Positions 36,347 through 49,320 of a stretch of DNA of 64,000 bases are shown one piece after another. The DNA is taken from contig CP053175.1 of assembly GCA_014607495.2 (NCBI GenBank), forward strand, positions 1,984,001 through 2,048,000, read 5' to 3'. This DNA comes from Carposina sasakii (lineage: Eukaryota; Arthropoda; Insecta; Lepidoptera; Carposinidae). A program made the translations under genes and the position numbers. The notes under the pieces were generated by a model. That model worked only from the letters and a program-made list of their open reading frames with translations, did no database searches and was not told where the DNA came from. Numbering within the stretch: the first letter of the stretch is position 1; every line of letters starts with the position of its first letter.

Positions 36347-38143
36347 TAAGACTAGTAGGTATACGTTATTATTTACGTTAAATGGAAGATACTATCACAA
36401 ATAATATTGTGTAAAAGTACTCAGCACCGGTATGGAACAAATTTGTTATTACAGGCACATTATTATATTCAACATAGTATTATTATATCCGACATACTAA
36501 TATACATAATGTATGTTGTGTCTAGTGTTAATATAATTACGTAATTTTACAACTGGTAATAATTCTCGACTTTACTTTCTACTATGGCAGCAATAATTAT
36601 ATTTGTATATAACCACAGATTTGCAAAACATTAAGTCAACATTTCAATACCTACTTTATAATCTAATTTAATACATGTCCATTTCACTGGCTTTTCAAAT
36701 GCATACAATAAAATAATAATGCATAATAATAATAATAAAATTTAAGGTAATTTTACTATGCCAGCAGAAATAAACGGAATCCTGGCATTTAAATATTCAA
36801 AAAGCCTAAACGTATAGAACTTAGACAACTTTGTGTTCCCATTCAAAAATATTATGTAGATAATTATTCTCGTATTGTAATAATATAAATAAATTGTTTA
36901 TTTGTATTATACTAAAAGAACAGTGAAACATTCCATTCAAATTCAATTTATAAAATGCATATTTAAATAAACATAAATAATGTAATTTAAAATTAATTAC
37001 AATTATTTCGTAACATTCGAAACTTAAACTACGGTAAACATATGTACTTGTGATCACAGGAAACTGTGCTGTTACTGTTTTATTACAATCATAATTGAAC
37101 ACAAACTTAAAATAAAGAAAATCTTACTTAGGACTTTGGTAATTATTACCTATATTTTGAATTATTAATAAAAATAGCATTATTTAATCTAGTGTGAGAA
37201 GAAAAAAACTTTAAACATCTAAGCAGTAAAAACAAGATAAACTTGCATTTCCCTCGTATATTTTACAGAAAAAGACAGTTTTATAAAAGGGAATAACTTC
37301 AGTACCACTTTAGAATTTGTTTTATTTATTTATAAAAAAGGATAGTTTAAACAAAAAGGAGTGAAATTTAAATGTCTTTTATCGGTAGAATGGATCGCAA
37401 ATTTATCATGTTTTATTTCTATTCTCATTAATCTGAAAATCATTACTTAATCTATCAAATTAGTCAGTGTCTATTTATATTAAAATGTACTTAATATTAT
37501 AATTACATAAAATGTTAACTAAAATAATATAAGAACTATATAGGTAATTTAATGAGTAATATTTACAGAAAATAATAAGACTGATTTTAAAAAATGCATT
37601 TAAAAAACAATAATTTACATTGATTCTGAATATTTTCCTAATTTAAGTATCTCGGCATTTTAGAAGTGCAGTTTTTTATGAAAATAACTTATATCATTAT
37701 TATTAAATTAAATAATAATAATAATTACTGGGAAAATAGTTGTATTAAGATAGATATATTATATTGTACTTACTTAACGTATTATTCTTTATACAGAACA
37801 GTACTAGTGAAGTTAATCATATAATAATACATATTTATATAAGAATAAAAATTTCACCCACCAACTAAAGGGGGAAAAGCCAATACCTAATAATCAGAAG
37901 CGCTATAAAGTATTCTCTAATTAATAGATAAGATAAATTTAATTAATGGTACTTATACCAGCATAACAATACCTAATAGCTGCATAATCATGTGAACAAC
38001 AGATGAACAAATTGTTCGTACATTAGTGAACAACATTGTGAACGAAATGTTCGTATATTTGTGAACAACAACAGCTGAATACGTTTTCCTTGGATGATCA
38101 TTAGTTTCTACCAATAAATAAAAATAATTCTAATGTCGTTTAT

Positions 38144-41100
38144 TTACATCCGTACAAGGAGGTATATAAGGACGGCGGACAGTAAGGCTGTTTCCGGTCG
38201 AATGGCAGAGGCTCCACCGCGGACAACTGAAAAAAATATTCATAATGACATTTTATTGTTTTTTTATATCTTTTTGGAAGGCAGAGAGAACAGCTAATTA
38301 GAAATGTTGGTGGTTTTTTTCTGAAGACCATAAAATATAATTGGTCATCTTAAGAGTAAACAAAGCATACACTACTTTACAAAATATATTTCCAAAATAA
38401 TATAAATTAGACGTTTCAATAGGTAATAAGTCGCCATGATAATTTCCCAATTAATATATTTTCTGTATACAAAGTATACTTGTAAGTATGTAAGTTATAA
38501 AATTAAAATAAAATAAATGAAGGTAAAGCACTGGTAAAAACAAATAAAATAAAACCGTACCTCCTGCAGCTCTAATAACCTGGTCTTGCTGAATATCTAA
38601 AATGAAATAAAAGAGAAAAAATAAAATCATGCAGAGTATTTACAAAATGAATGTTAAAACATAAAGTGCAATGATTTAAATACAGTGAATAATGAACATT
38701 ACATTATGTGAGTCATGATTTCAATTAATTAAGTTGATTTCATGGAATGCAGTGAAATTAAATTAAAATGTATAATTTGTGATATTAATCGCAATCAGAA
38801 AATAAATAAGAAATAATCACCTTCAGCAGGCGCGCCTTCTCGGATCTAAAAATAATGGAAAATAAAATAAAATTAAAAAACTGAAAAAACCATGATAAAA
38901 TAAATAAATGAATAACTCTACATAATATAAAAATCATAATGCTCAGCAAAGCCAAAATATTGATATCAAAGATATTATAAGTAAATAAACATATAAGTAA
39001 AAAACGGCCAAGAGCGAGTCGGACTCCATAGGGTAGATAGTGTACCATATATCAAAACAGTACCGAGCAAAAATACTATTATCGATTTTCAGCACCAAAA
39101 TAACTTTGTATTTCAAATAGTTTGTATGAAAAACAAAGAAATATTTTCTTTTTTACAATATCTGCGAAACTACTAATTACACATCGTTCAAGTAAACCAC
39201 TGCATAATTATACTTATTATAAAACAAAGTCGCTTTCCTTCTTTCCCTATGCTTACATGCTTGAAACTACGTCGTTACGTAAGTAGTTTCAAGCATCCGT
39301 TGATTTTGGTACGTTTTTAGGGTTCCGTACGTCTGAATACAAAAACGGAACCCTTATAGGATCACTCGTGTGTCTGTCCGTCCGTCGCTTACAGTCAATT
39401 ATCTCCGAATCTATTAGACCGATTAAGTTGAAATTTGGTACACATATCAATTCCTGTGACCCAAACACAGAGGTGTGACGTGAGCAGATGAAATCTGTAT
39501 ATGGGGGGTCTATTTTGGGGGGGAAGGGGAAAATTAAAAAAAAAATTCTGAAAACTGCATCGTGTGGCATATCAAATGAAAGGTCTTGTTGAGAAGATCT
39601 TAAATGTATTTTTTTTGTAATTTTAAAATAAATAGTTTCCAAGTTATTCAAGAAAATAGACGAAAATTGACCATTCCCCCCCCCCCTTATCTCCGAAACT
39701 ACTGAACCTAAAATTTTGAAAAAAATACAGAAATTAGTTTTCTCCTTATAGATTATAGGAAAACCTACAAGAAGTCCATGATATTAAAATAACATGGTAA
39801 ATCACTCAATATTGTGCGTACCAACTTTTTGTCAGATTTAAAAAAACATGATAGGTAACATCGTACGGAACCCTCTTCACGCGAGTTCAACTCGCACTTG
39901 TCGGCTTTTTATAGATAGCGTGATTTAAGAGTAAGGTTTATATGTATAAGTACGAGTAGGCACCCAGCTTCGCACGGGTGTAAAGCCCTTTCACGTGGAC
40001 TTTACACCCGTGGGCTTTTCAATAAAAAGTACACTAACCAATTTGCACGATTTCAGGCTCGGTGATTCGACTAACATCGCGGTTGTTGGTCACATGCACG
40101 GCGACGGCGTAAGGGCCGGGTACTATGTTCTCATCCAGGACGTATGCCACGTGGTACTTGTGGTGCTCCGCCGAGGGTACTGGCACGTCTATTACTTGCC
40201 AATTGTCCTGAAAGAAGATGCAGATGCATAAAAATAATAAACAAATAATAATATTATAATATAATAATAATATTCACACACTTCACAACATATTAACTTA
40301 GTCCCACATTAAGATCCCTAAGGTCTTGTGTCGTGGGTACTAAGTAACGGTATATAAATACAAAGGTAAGTATAGAAACATCCATGACTTGGAAACAAAC
40401 ATCAATATTCATCATATCAATGTTTGCACCTACCGGGATTCGAACCCAAGACCTATGGCGCTGCAGGCAGGGCCACTACCTACTACACCAATCGGCCGTC
40501 GAATACAAATATTCACACGCTTCACATCACTTTAACTTAGTCCCACACTAAAAACCTAATATTGATAACCTCATTTACATACATACATATAATCACGCCT
40601 AGATCCCTTACGGGGTAGGCAGAGCACCAAGGGCCGATAGAACCACATGGTGCCACTTCTGACCAATTTTGAGGGTATAGTTTTGAGGTTGAGATCTACA
40701 AGCTCGGTTAGTAGTGACAGGTGGTCAGTCCATCGCCTACAAAACACCAAGACCCTCTTGTTCCTCTACTGACTTGTACAGTATGCCCGGGAAGAGAAGC
40801 AGCTGTAGTACCTCATTTACTTAAAGAAAAACAAATTGTCTGCAAAAAAAACCCAGTATCCCTATCACGACTGAGATGAATCTAATTGTTTAGATTTTAG
40901 AGCGTGCCAATGAAATATACCGGGGAGAGACAAACTGGATAAGTTTCAGCCAGAGTGGGCCACTGTAGCCGGAACAAGACAAGTGTGAACTGTAAGTTTA
41001 AATCGGTGAGGCCTTTGCCCAGCAGTGGCACATGGTGCAGGATTTCAAAATAATCGTATAATAAACAATCGCCTATAGATTCTATAATCCAGGGGTTTAG

Positions 41101-44100
41101 ATTCGATTATTTAGAGGTAAAAAGCCACGGATACTTGAATTCCATTGAACACAGATGACGATGAATTAAATCTGTAACAAGTTACTAGTTCATCGCCTCT
41201 TTTGGCATAAACTAACTTTACTTGATGTTTAGAGTACATATATAATTACGTAATTCCCTAATCGTGGAAACCAAAAAACACCCTGTATAACATTAGCAGG
41301 TAAATAAGTGATATACTCGTATAGTAAAATTGTACAGTAAAAAAGAACACTCACTTCCTCAACAGGCCTGATCTGCAGTTCCACCCTATCCAACGGCTGG
41401 TGAGAAGACACGTCAAACGACAGCTTCAGTCCATCCACATCCAGCTCGCTAATGACTGGAGACTGCACCAGCTTGATGGAACGACTGTGAGTCGAGTGCG
41501 AGTTATCCGCCTGGAAAAAAAGGATCAGAAGTGGGATTATCTGTATATTTGCATATCAGAAGTGGGATAAGTAATTCTTTTTTAAATTGTAAGTATAAGT
41601 TTTCTTTTCAAACTTGATTATGTTTTCGTTATTCAACAAATGACAATAAAATTTAAAAAAAAGTATTAGTAAAGGAAATTATGCTAAGAATCCGATCAGA
41701 GCCAAAAGGTTACGAAAAACTAATTAAAACAATAGGCTCCACTAAAATCAAATGCGAATTAATACAAGCCCACGACCCTTCGCCTGCCTAAGCTTTAAAA
41801 TTATGAATGCAATTCCCATGGGAATATCAAGAAATCCTTTCCTATTATTTTCCAAGGAACATTGTAAGTGATATGGTTCCCGTTATTCCCGTGGGAGTAT
41901 TGAGAAACACATCCTTACCCCTCCCGATATAAGAAGAGATAAAATAAAGGGTACTTACCACGCAAGTGAACGTTCCAAAATCATTCTCGGATTCGGGAAT
42001 GACAGTCAAGTTGGATTGCGACCTGTCAGTGTTGATGATGTATTTTCCGGACGATTTCGGGATCAACACATTGTCCTTATACCAGTTGATTGATGCTCTG
42101 GAAATTAAATAAGATGTTAGTATTTACTATCGGATTTATCTATTCTTGGATAATATTAAAAAAAAAAATAAGGACGTAGGTTCGTCGACGTACGTCGACA
42201 CCATAAAGAATGGGGTAATGAGCAAGAAACATATATGACTTTACCCTTTAGTTTAGGAGGTAGTCAGTAATTAAAAAGTTTAATAATATAGTTTTAAAAA
42301 ACTTACGATGGCGCGTTATGGACGTAGCACTCCAGAATAGCTTCTATGTTGACATCAGAATTGATTTCTGTTGTTGGCACATGGACATGTACGCGTTCTG
42401 AAAAAAAAAATCATACTTCATATTTTCCCTGTACTAAATGGTTTGGTGAATGAAATTTACTTTAGATTGTGTGGACGCCTTTATATACCTATACTATCCT
42501 ATGTGAATTAGTTTTTCTGTACCTATAAACTGCTGTACAATATAGATTGTTTAGTTCATTTGGAGGCCGTCTTTTATTTCGTCTCGTCTTCAGTCTACTG
42601 CAAGTCTATTGCTAGACGTGAGGCTAGACGTCTCGCCATAGAGCGTCATTTATTTATTTCTACTTAATTCTTTGTATTTGACTCTATTACCGGGAAGAGA
42701 AACAAATCTCCTTAAATAAGGATTACCTACTTTTTCTGTGAATAAAAATGGTAGAAAATTACCGTGCACTTTGAGGTCTAGTTTGGACGTAGCGTTTCCG
42801 TAGCTGTTCATCACATAGCAGTAGTAAGTGCCGGCTTGTTCTTTAGTTATGTTCTCTAACAGGAGAGTATTGTCGACAAACTTTCCATCGTTTTCTTGAA
42901 GACGACCGTTCTGTAAAAAAAATGAGGGTATAAAAATCTTCTTTCGTGCATGTCGTAAGAGTCAGGTGATGAGCTAGCAATTTGTCACTGATTTTTTACT
43001 ATTGCCGCTATTAAACATTGATTTGACATGTGATTGTACATTAAGGGGAATACTGTGGCCAGTAACACAGTTATAACTAACTAGCATAGGCCACAGGGCC
43101 TCTATTTTACTTGTGTCTATAATTTGATACCAATAAACATTTATTATTATTTATTTATTAATTATTATTATTTATATCTGTGGATAGGTTCTTCTAAGTG
43201 GGAAGTATGAAAGTCAGAATCGTCCACATCACATTATTAAATAATTAATACTTAGTTTTTATTAATTAAACGTAATTCATACCCCAATGTTGTTATATCT
43301 GGTCCAGATTATGTTAGGTTTGGGGAAACCGGTGACGTTGCAGATCAGGAGCACATAGTCTCCCTCCAAAATGTAGGTTGAGTTGGATGTGAAGTCTGTA
43401 AGAAAGTAAGTGAATGATGAGTGAATGAATGATATTGTAAAATTTTCGGACCAATAATCAAAATGGATTAGCTCATTTTGATATTAGTCGAACTAGTGTA
43501 GACAATATACGTACTCATAATGCAATATTTTGTTATTTTTTTCCCAAGTTTTAACGCAATTTTAGGAGATAAAGACAGTGAAAAGATTTTCTCGTTGGTT
43601 TAGCCAATTTTATACCTAAAGACCACTAGCACACTTCATGCTAAGTACCTATAATATGTACATTAATCATAATATTAATAGATAAGAAATTATTTAAGCA
43701 AAGAACTAATTTAAGTTCTTTCAACATTTTGCATCAGTTCATTCACTCAGAATTCAGTTTGAATTTCTAAAGAAAGCTTCAAAAAGACCTTTGGACATTT
43801 TGTATGTAACGTTAGCAAATAATTTACATACTGGTAATAAGAGGTATCTGTGGTACAATCAGCTCATGGTCCACGCTGGTCTTGCTTGGTCCCTGGATCT
43901 CACACGTGTACCTTCCACTATCGGCTCCGGTCAAGTCTCGGAGAATGATTGAGTGTTCCTTGCTGTCCCTGAAAAATTGAATGAAAGGACTGAGTGAATA
44001 AATGAAAACAGTACCTTTTTTGGGTTTTGAGTTTTCATTTAAATAAATTATATTTGGGTTTTGATGAAATTTGTATTCACATAGATAAATTATCTATGCA

Positions 44101-47100
44101 TATAATAAAAATGTAACGGATCGCTGTCTGTACATGGAAGATATATGACAAAAAATATTATAGGAGACCATTATTAACGCAATAGTACCCAAAAGAATGA
44201 TTTTTGGAATTTTTGTCTGTTTGTCTGTTTGTCGATTTGTCTGTTTGTCTATGCGTTTGTGCACGCTAATCTCAGAAACGGCTGAACCTATTTCGATGCA
44301 GTTTTCGGGAATATATTGTTACAGGTCCCACTTAACATATAGGCTACTTTTTATCCCGGGAAAATGTTTTTACCCCGGATAATTTCGACATTTTGTTTTT
44401 TATGTAGTCTAGGCGGACGGAGTCGCGGGCGTCCACTAGTACTTAATATGTATTGATGTGCCGTGGTGTTGGCAGAGTAGAATAGCACTACACCATGTCT
44501 GCCCGTGGGTTTCGTAAGAGGCGTTTAAGGGTTTCCGGGAGGTGGGCTGCAAAGCCTGCCCAGCAGCGTGGTGACTATGAGCAAAAAATGGCAGTAACCT
44601 TGTGACGTGTCCTGGGGGAGGCCTACGTCCAGCTGTGGACTGCAATAGGCTAATGTATGTAGTATGTATTGATGATGTGAATTAAATTGTGGGTATCTGC
44701 TAGCATGCGTCCAGGATGTTTAGACAATGTAACATCTTTTGCATCGACGTTTGTTGTCGCAACACCAAAATAGCGATTGAAATCCATCACATGAACACAC
44801 ACAAACGCGTGAAAATGTAGGCTTCCTATTGGGGCAAACACGTCGGTGTCGAATCGCTACCAGTAATGTTACCTTGTCTTAAGCCCCGGGAATTATAGGT
44901 ATAGTAGACCCTGAATAAAAAAGGCTATTATTAGGCAAATAAAATAACTACATAAAGTAGATCCACTTACACAACAATTCTGTCTTTGTATGAGGCATCT
45001 ATATTGTTGGTGAATCCAAACATTTGCACCAAATTCTTGTTGTCTTTGCGCCAGAACACCACGGGGTTGCTATCTGTAAATAAGAAACAAACCAGGTTAA
45101 CTAAATAATTAACCATAAATCGGACCTTAGAGAACCATTCCCTTTGGAAACTAATACTATAGTATGGTATAGTTACTATAGTAACTATACCCATCGTTCT
45201 TCCATATACCACTATAGTATTAATATGCAAGATAACAGATCGGATTGCCACCTCTATATTGCTCATTTCCTACCGGAAGTACCGTAGCGCGTGCGCACGT
45301 TTTGGCGCCAAACGGAAACAGCCATTTTTTTATTATGTAGTCAAATTAAAGTTTATAGTTTGTATTATAATCATGATTATAATTGATGCATAGAATCTTG
45401 GAATGACGTAAAACTAGAATTTTATTTAGGTATTCCACAGTATTATTTGTATTTTAATGATGAGAAACAGATAATTAATAACTTATTAATTACGGATAAA
45501 ATACTGTCTGAAACTCTTCCACCACTAGCAAAAGCCCGCTGGTTAGTGAGGCTTCTCTCTGACCCAACTATTGGCCAGCCCTAGTACCTATTTATTTATA
45601 TAGGTGTCATCGAAACCAGCGCTGCGGATCATCTGTGTAGCCTGTATAAATAAATATAATAAATAAGTATTCACACACTTCACAACACATTAACTTAGTC
45701 CCACATTAAGATCCATAAGGTCTTGTGTCGTGGGTACTAAACAACGGTATATAAATACATAGATAAGTATAAAAACATCCACTCGGACTCGGAAACAAAC
45801 ATCAATATTCATCATATCAATGTTTGCACCTACCGGGATTCGAACCCAGGACCTATGGCGCTGCAGGCAGGGCCACTACCTACTACACCAATCGGCCATA
45901 TATTTACAGCTGAGCGATGTTTTGCTGTGAAAATTATTTTGATGTATAAATATTTTCTTATCCCTATCATAGCGAGATGACGACATAGATTCTCTTACGC
46001 TGGAGTGGACGGACTTGGGGATGCAGCAGAGAGGTTCTTGGGGCATAGGGCCTCCACAGTCCATCCCCATCCCGCTCAGTTATAAGCTTTACCTTTTAAT
46101 TTAATTTATGTGGGACACCTAATGGCAACCTAAATTTAATACCGTCAGTCAGTGCTTAATGTAATAATAAGGCATACCTATCTTCATACTTCACATTCTG
46201 TTTTTCTATTAGTTTTAATGCTTTATAGTCGCTAGTTAGGTCCCCCCGGGATTTTCTATGCTTTGTTATGCATTTTTCTGGTCGCCTCTGTTGATCCTGG
46301 CTCACAGGAGTTGCAGAGGCGGGAATGAGTGGTGGGCCAATTCCGGTAATCAAAATATTATAATCAGTTGAAAACCAGCGCTGCAGAGCATCTGTTTTGG
46401 TCCGCAACTGTATTCTAGCTGAGCTGGTATCCATTTCAGCACATTTTTTATATTCGGTTATATTACATTTTGTACGTTACATACTATTCTGAATAAATAA
46501 TTTCTTATTTTACTTACTCGTGGAAGTGAACTGGCACTCCAGCCTGACGGAGCTTCCGTACGCCTCGTTGATGACCGTGGGCCTCGTCAGCATGGTCACG
46601 ATGTCGTTGTCATCATCATCTGCATCCGTTTCTGGAGAAGAAAGATATTTGCCAATCATTGAACCAATTCTAACAAACCATAATTCTGGCTGCGTGGTGC
46701 CGGCAGAGTAGAATTCGTACCACCCCATGTCTGCCCGTGTGTATCGTACGAGGCGATAAAGGGTTTTCAGGAGATGAGCAACAGCGCCTTCCGTGTTGAA
46801 AACCTAGTCCAAAATACGAGTACAAACTGCGGTCACCAACCCGCCTGCCCAGCGTGGTGACTATGGGCAAATACCCCCATGGTAGTCTTGTGGCGTGCCC
46901 TGGGGGAGGCCTAAGTCCAGCAGTGGACCGCAATAGGCTAATGATGATGATGATGTTAATTCGAAAGAGCCATTAATCATATTGTGCTGACCCCGTAAAT
47001 AATAGGCAGGAAAATGATGAATGGACCAATTCAACGAGTGAAGAAGATTTGCTTTTGATAATTATTACTATAAGGATAAGGGCTTACCACAGGCGTGATT

Positions 47101-47370
47101 CTTTGCTAAGAGTTAATCATATGATGCCTGCACAATTACCCATAAAAAGATAAAAGAGATCGGCAAGCCACGTTTACAAGGCCAGATAGAAAATCAGGGA
47201 CAGATTAGATGTGAACATTGAAGTATATAAATAAAAAACATCCTTACCATCATTTTGCGTGTCATTATTGGCTGCTTCATCATTTAAAGGACTATCATCG
47301 AAGATATCATCGTCAGCATCACGTCGGTGCATCACGTGCTTCCCTTCTGTAACAACCTTAGCTCCAAAAT
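38144..47370 (-). CDS. GPI-anchored cell-adhesion protein, three Ig domains plus FNIII-like domain (Klingon/Wrapper type), 5' end missing
   Basis: Exons: 47370-47248, 46631-46518, 45073-44971, 43968-43832, 43395-43283, 42910-42763, 42397-42307, 42097-41959, 41510-41355, 40207-40039, 38596-38561, 38226-38144 (stop TAA). All phases agree, giving about 470 residues. After a very acidic stretch (TDADDDDNDIV) come Ig1 (VRLECQF to DSGRYTCEI), Ig2 (VLLICNV to AGTYYCYV) and Ig3 (AILECYV to FGTFTCV), each with its Cys pair and a Trp. An FNIII-like region follows (LQIRPVEE, then YAVAVHVTNN). The C-terminus is a small-residue stretch (RGGAS) and a hydrophobic tail (ALLSAVLIYLLV) with almost nothing after it, as in GPI-anchor signals. 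Three Ig plus one FNIII plus GPI is the layout of Drosophila Klingon and Wrapper, neuronal/glial adhesion proteins. The signal-peptide exon must lie beyond 47370 and was not found. AATAAA overlaps the stop region (38141-38147). Confidence 0.88.
38821..38845 (-). other. Possible 25-nt stop-containing alternative exon in the Ig gene
   Basis: Acceptor TTTTTAG and donor AAG|GTGATT bracket 25 nt between the FNIII exon and the 36-nt exon. In the required phase it reads DPRRRAC and stop. Inclusion would remove the GPI signal, giving a secreted form or nonsense-mediated decay. There is no direct evidence that it is used. Confidence 0.25.
39000..39915. mobile_element. About 0.9-kb non-autonomous DNA transposon with terminal inverted repeats
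   Basis: The left end (AAAAACGGCCAAGAGCGAGT) and right end (ACTCGCACTTGTCGGCTTTT) are imperfect inverted repeats of about 30 bp. Internal sequence includes GGGTTCCGTAC, AACGGAACCC and a C-rich run at 39675-39687. No transposase frame; the 120-codon frame at 39289-39651 lies wholly inside and is not a gene. It sits in the intron between the FNIII exon and the micro-exon of the Ig gene. Confidence 0.6.
40265..40505 (-). mobile_element. tRNA-derived SINE family S3, representative copy
   Basis: Read on the minus strand, TGTAGTAGGTAGTGGC (A-box region) is followed by GGGTTCGAATCCCGGT (B box), then a tail with CACGACACAAGACC and GGGACTAAG. Copies: 14920-15115, 23715-23950, 24235-24345 (partial), 26375-26440 (partial), 33040-33145, 45655-45900. 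No cloverleaf acceptor stem is evident, so not a functional tRNA. Confidence 0.6.
44090..44443 (+). mobile_element. Repeat family S4
   Basis: Starts AAAAATGTAACGGATCGCTG and ends TCGCGGGCGTCCACTAGT. Copies: 61489-61779 (plus), 53318-53988 (plus, split), 56625-56830 (plus, diverged), 57030-57150 (minus), end fragment 49640-49730. Non-coding. Confidence 0.55.
45655..45900 (-). mobile_element. tRNA-derived SINE S3 copy in Ig-gene intron
   Basis: Full-length match to 40265-40505, with the B box intact. Confidence 0.6.
46686..46955 (+). mobile_element. SINE family S2, representative copy
   Basis: Starts GTGGTGCCGGCAGAGTAGAA and ends GTCCAGCAGTGGACCGCAAT plus an ATG-type microsatellite. Plus copies: 8148-8405, 44455-44660, 51333-51430, 59415-59600, 63375-63510. 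Minus copies: 4695-4935, 7965-8100, 54785-55040. Variants in minus orientation at 11490-11680 and 62745-62920 share only the head; fragments at 12717-12812 and 42570-42650. The small frames inside these copies (for example LLQSTAGRRPPP) recur in every copy and are not genes. Confidence 0.6.
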
Positions 47371-47849
47371 CTGAGGATTTGATCAGTCGAGATTCGAACC
47401 TGGATCTCATCAGAAAAATTTTCATTATGAGAATTCCTATATATATCAAAAAATTCTTTGTCCTGAATGGAAATGACGGGTAAACCGCCGATCTTAGAGT
47501 TCTGAAAGCAGAATGTGTTCTTTGCATGACGTAGGCATCCAATAAGATTACGTGAACGAAGTCGCGGGCGTCCACTAGTTTGCAATAAGTATGGCTCCAC
47601 TAGCTCATAATGACGAGAAATAAAGTTTCGCAAATCCTAAAGTCGAATAAGCAGTTGACACTCATAATGATAATAAATCAAAGAGTAAATACATGTAGAC
47701 ATGCCACTTGGCACACAAATAGGTAGTTTACATTAAATGGTAGCTCTACTGCGATGTGAAGTTGTTTGACTTTTGTATTGGAGAAGCAAACAGATTGTGC
47801 ATACCATGGTTTGTGTATGGTATAAGTTATAAGATGTAGTGTTTACAAG

Positions 47850-48370
47850 CACTGGCGGCTCGTCCTAAGGAGCGCTGGTGCAGTGCACTCCCACCCACGA
47901 AGTTTACATAGGCAATCTATATTTATAATTATCTTTCAATTCTACTATGTTTATACAATAGAGTCCACGCGTTCGTCTCAAGTAAGTTGTAATCTTATGT
48001 ATCGAGTGGAGCGCTAGCGATCTCGCTCCAATGAAGCGAAATTTGGTACGATTCCTAGTACTGTATTCAATGAGTGCGAAAGAGACATACCGACATAGGC
48101 CGGCGTGTGAAACAAAAGATTTCGTATGAAAAATTAGCGTAATCTGGAGCGCCGCTCACATTAATTCGTAGTGTACGTATGCGGCCACTAGATGTTGCTT
48201 AGTGCGGCCACTATGGTTGTCTTTAATGTGTTTCATTATTGCTGAAATTTAATAAGAGTGAGGATAGTTTTGATCACGCGCGGCGTTTCCAAACTGTAAT
48301 TTCGGATGCGCTCATATTTAAAAAAATGTGAACCCCCATCTAAAAATGTCAGTAGCTGCCACTGTTTACA
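47850..48370. mobile_element. Probable DNA element with short inverted ends
   Basis: Begins TTTACAAGCACTGGCGGCTC and ends AGTAGCTGCCACTGTTTACA; about 0.5 kb, no coding content. Confidence 0.35.
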
Positions 48371-48394
48371 AGTAAACTTTTGAAACATTCTTAG

Positions 48395-49320
48395 TATTCT
48401 TAGTATTCTTTATTGTACACATAATTTTTTATCATAGACAGTAAGTTGTAAAAGAAATAGTACAAAGGCGAGCTTATCTCTAAAAGAGATTTCTTCCAGC
48501 AAACCATTAAGTACAAAGGAAAATTTTATAATATATAAAAGGAAGATCATATGTGCACACGTATTAAAATATAAATAAACTTAACACAAAATAAATATAT
48601 TTACTAAATAATAACAATACTTAATTATCTACCTAGATACATACATAATAGAGACATACATATATATAATAAAATCTATATCTATAATACTACTACATAC
48701 TAATTTATCTATATAATACATACAAACATTATATTGTGACCATAGGTCAGATAATAAACTGTGAAAGAATTAAGGAAGAGAAGGTATAGTTTCTTAGCCT
48801 ATTTTTAAAAATGCCTAGGACGGAGAGTCTCTTATGGAGTGCGGAAGTGAGTTCCACAGTTGATCATATACAGTAAAAGAATACCGATAGGCGAATTATG
48901 CGTGGAGTTTTGAGTTTAGAGAAGCAGTCATTGACCTTAAGGGTCGCTCCCGTGAGAAAAGGTATTCAAAACGTTCACTTAAATTAGGAGAAATCGCATA
49001 TAAAGAATTTTATTAAAAGCGATATGTGTGCATTCCGGCGAAATCTGATTGGGAGCCATTTCAGCTCTTTTGAAAATGAGATACGTGACTTGCGTACGTA
49101 GATGTAACGAATACCCAAGTTTTGAAGTCTTTCAAGTTTGTAAAGCAGCTCCTCATTGGCATCGGGGTAACAAACGTCATAGTCAAGTAACGGGAGGATA
49201 AGGGAGCTGCCAAATAAATTTTGTTTACAAGTGAAAGGAAGAAAACTTTGAAGTCGCTTAAGGGAGTGAAAAGTGACAAACACCTTTCTACACACATCAT
49301 CAACCTGAGGCGACCAAGAT
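48395..49320 (-). mobile_element. Non-LTR retrotransposon (LINE) 3' end with reverse-transcriptase C-terminal remnant
   Basis: An open stretch at 49295-48984 encodes LPLLDYDVCYPDANEELLYK and LERLQNLGIRYIY, typical of the region after the catalytic core in jockey/CR1-like reverse transcriptases. It is followed on the minus strand by a 3' UTR ending in ACAATAAAG near 48400. The upstream RT core is absent, so this is a 5'-truncated dead copy. A related 3' end lies at 54535-54705. Confidence 0.65.

Larger units (their letters stand above)
34261..38143. other. AT-rich stretch downstream of the Ig gene
   Basis: Very AT-rich, with three MITEs (35139-35328, 35784-36036, 36158-36346) and many ATTATTATT-type tracts. 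No exon recognised. It could be a long 3' UTR of the Ig gene or plain intergenic DNA. Confidence 0.4.

Noticed and set aside
36821..37102. 93-codon minus frame in AT-rich DNA
   Set aside because: Composition follows the AT-rich background (Asn, Ile, Tyr, Phe) and no splice or homology support was found.
39289..39651. 120-codon minus-strand frame
   Set aside because: Lies entirely within the TIR element at 39000-39915 and has no coding features.
40430..40505. tRNA gene suggested by GGGTTCGAATCC
   Set aside because: Same box in seven copies of a longer repeat, with no cloverleaf.
49061..49303. Second frame overlapping the LINE remnant
   Set aside because: Shadow of the reverse-transcriptase frame at 49295-48984.
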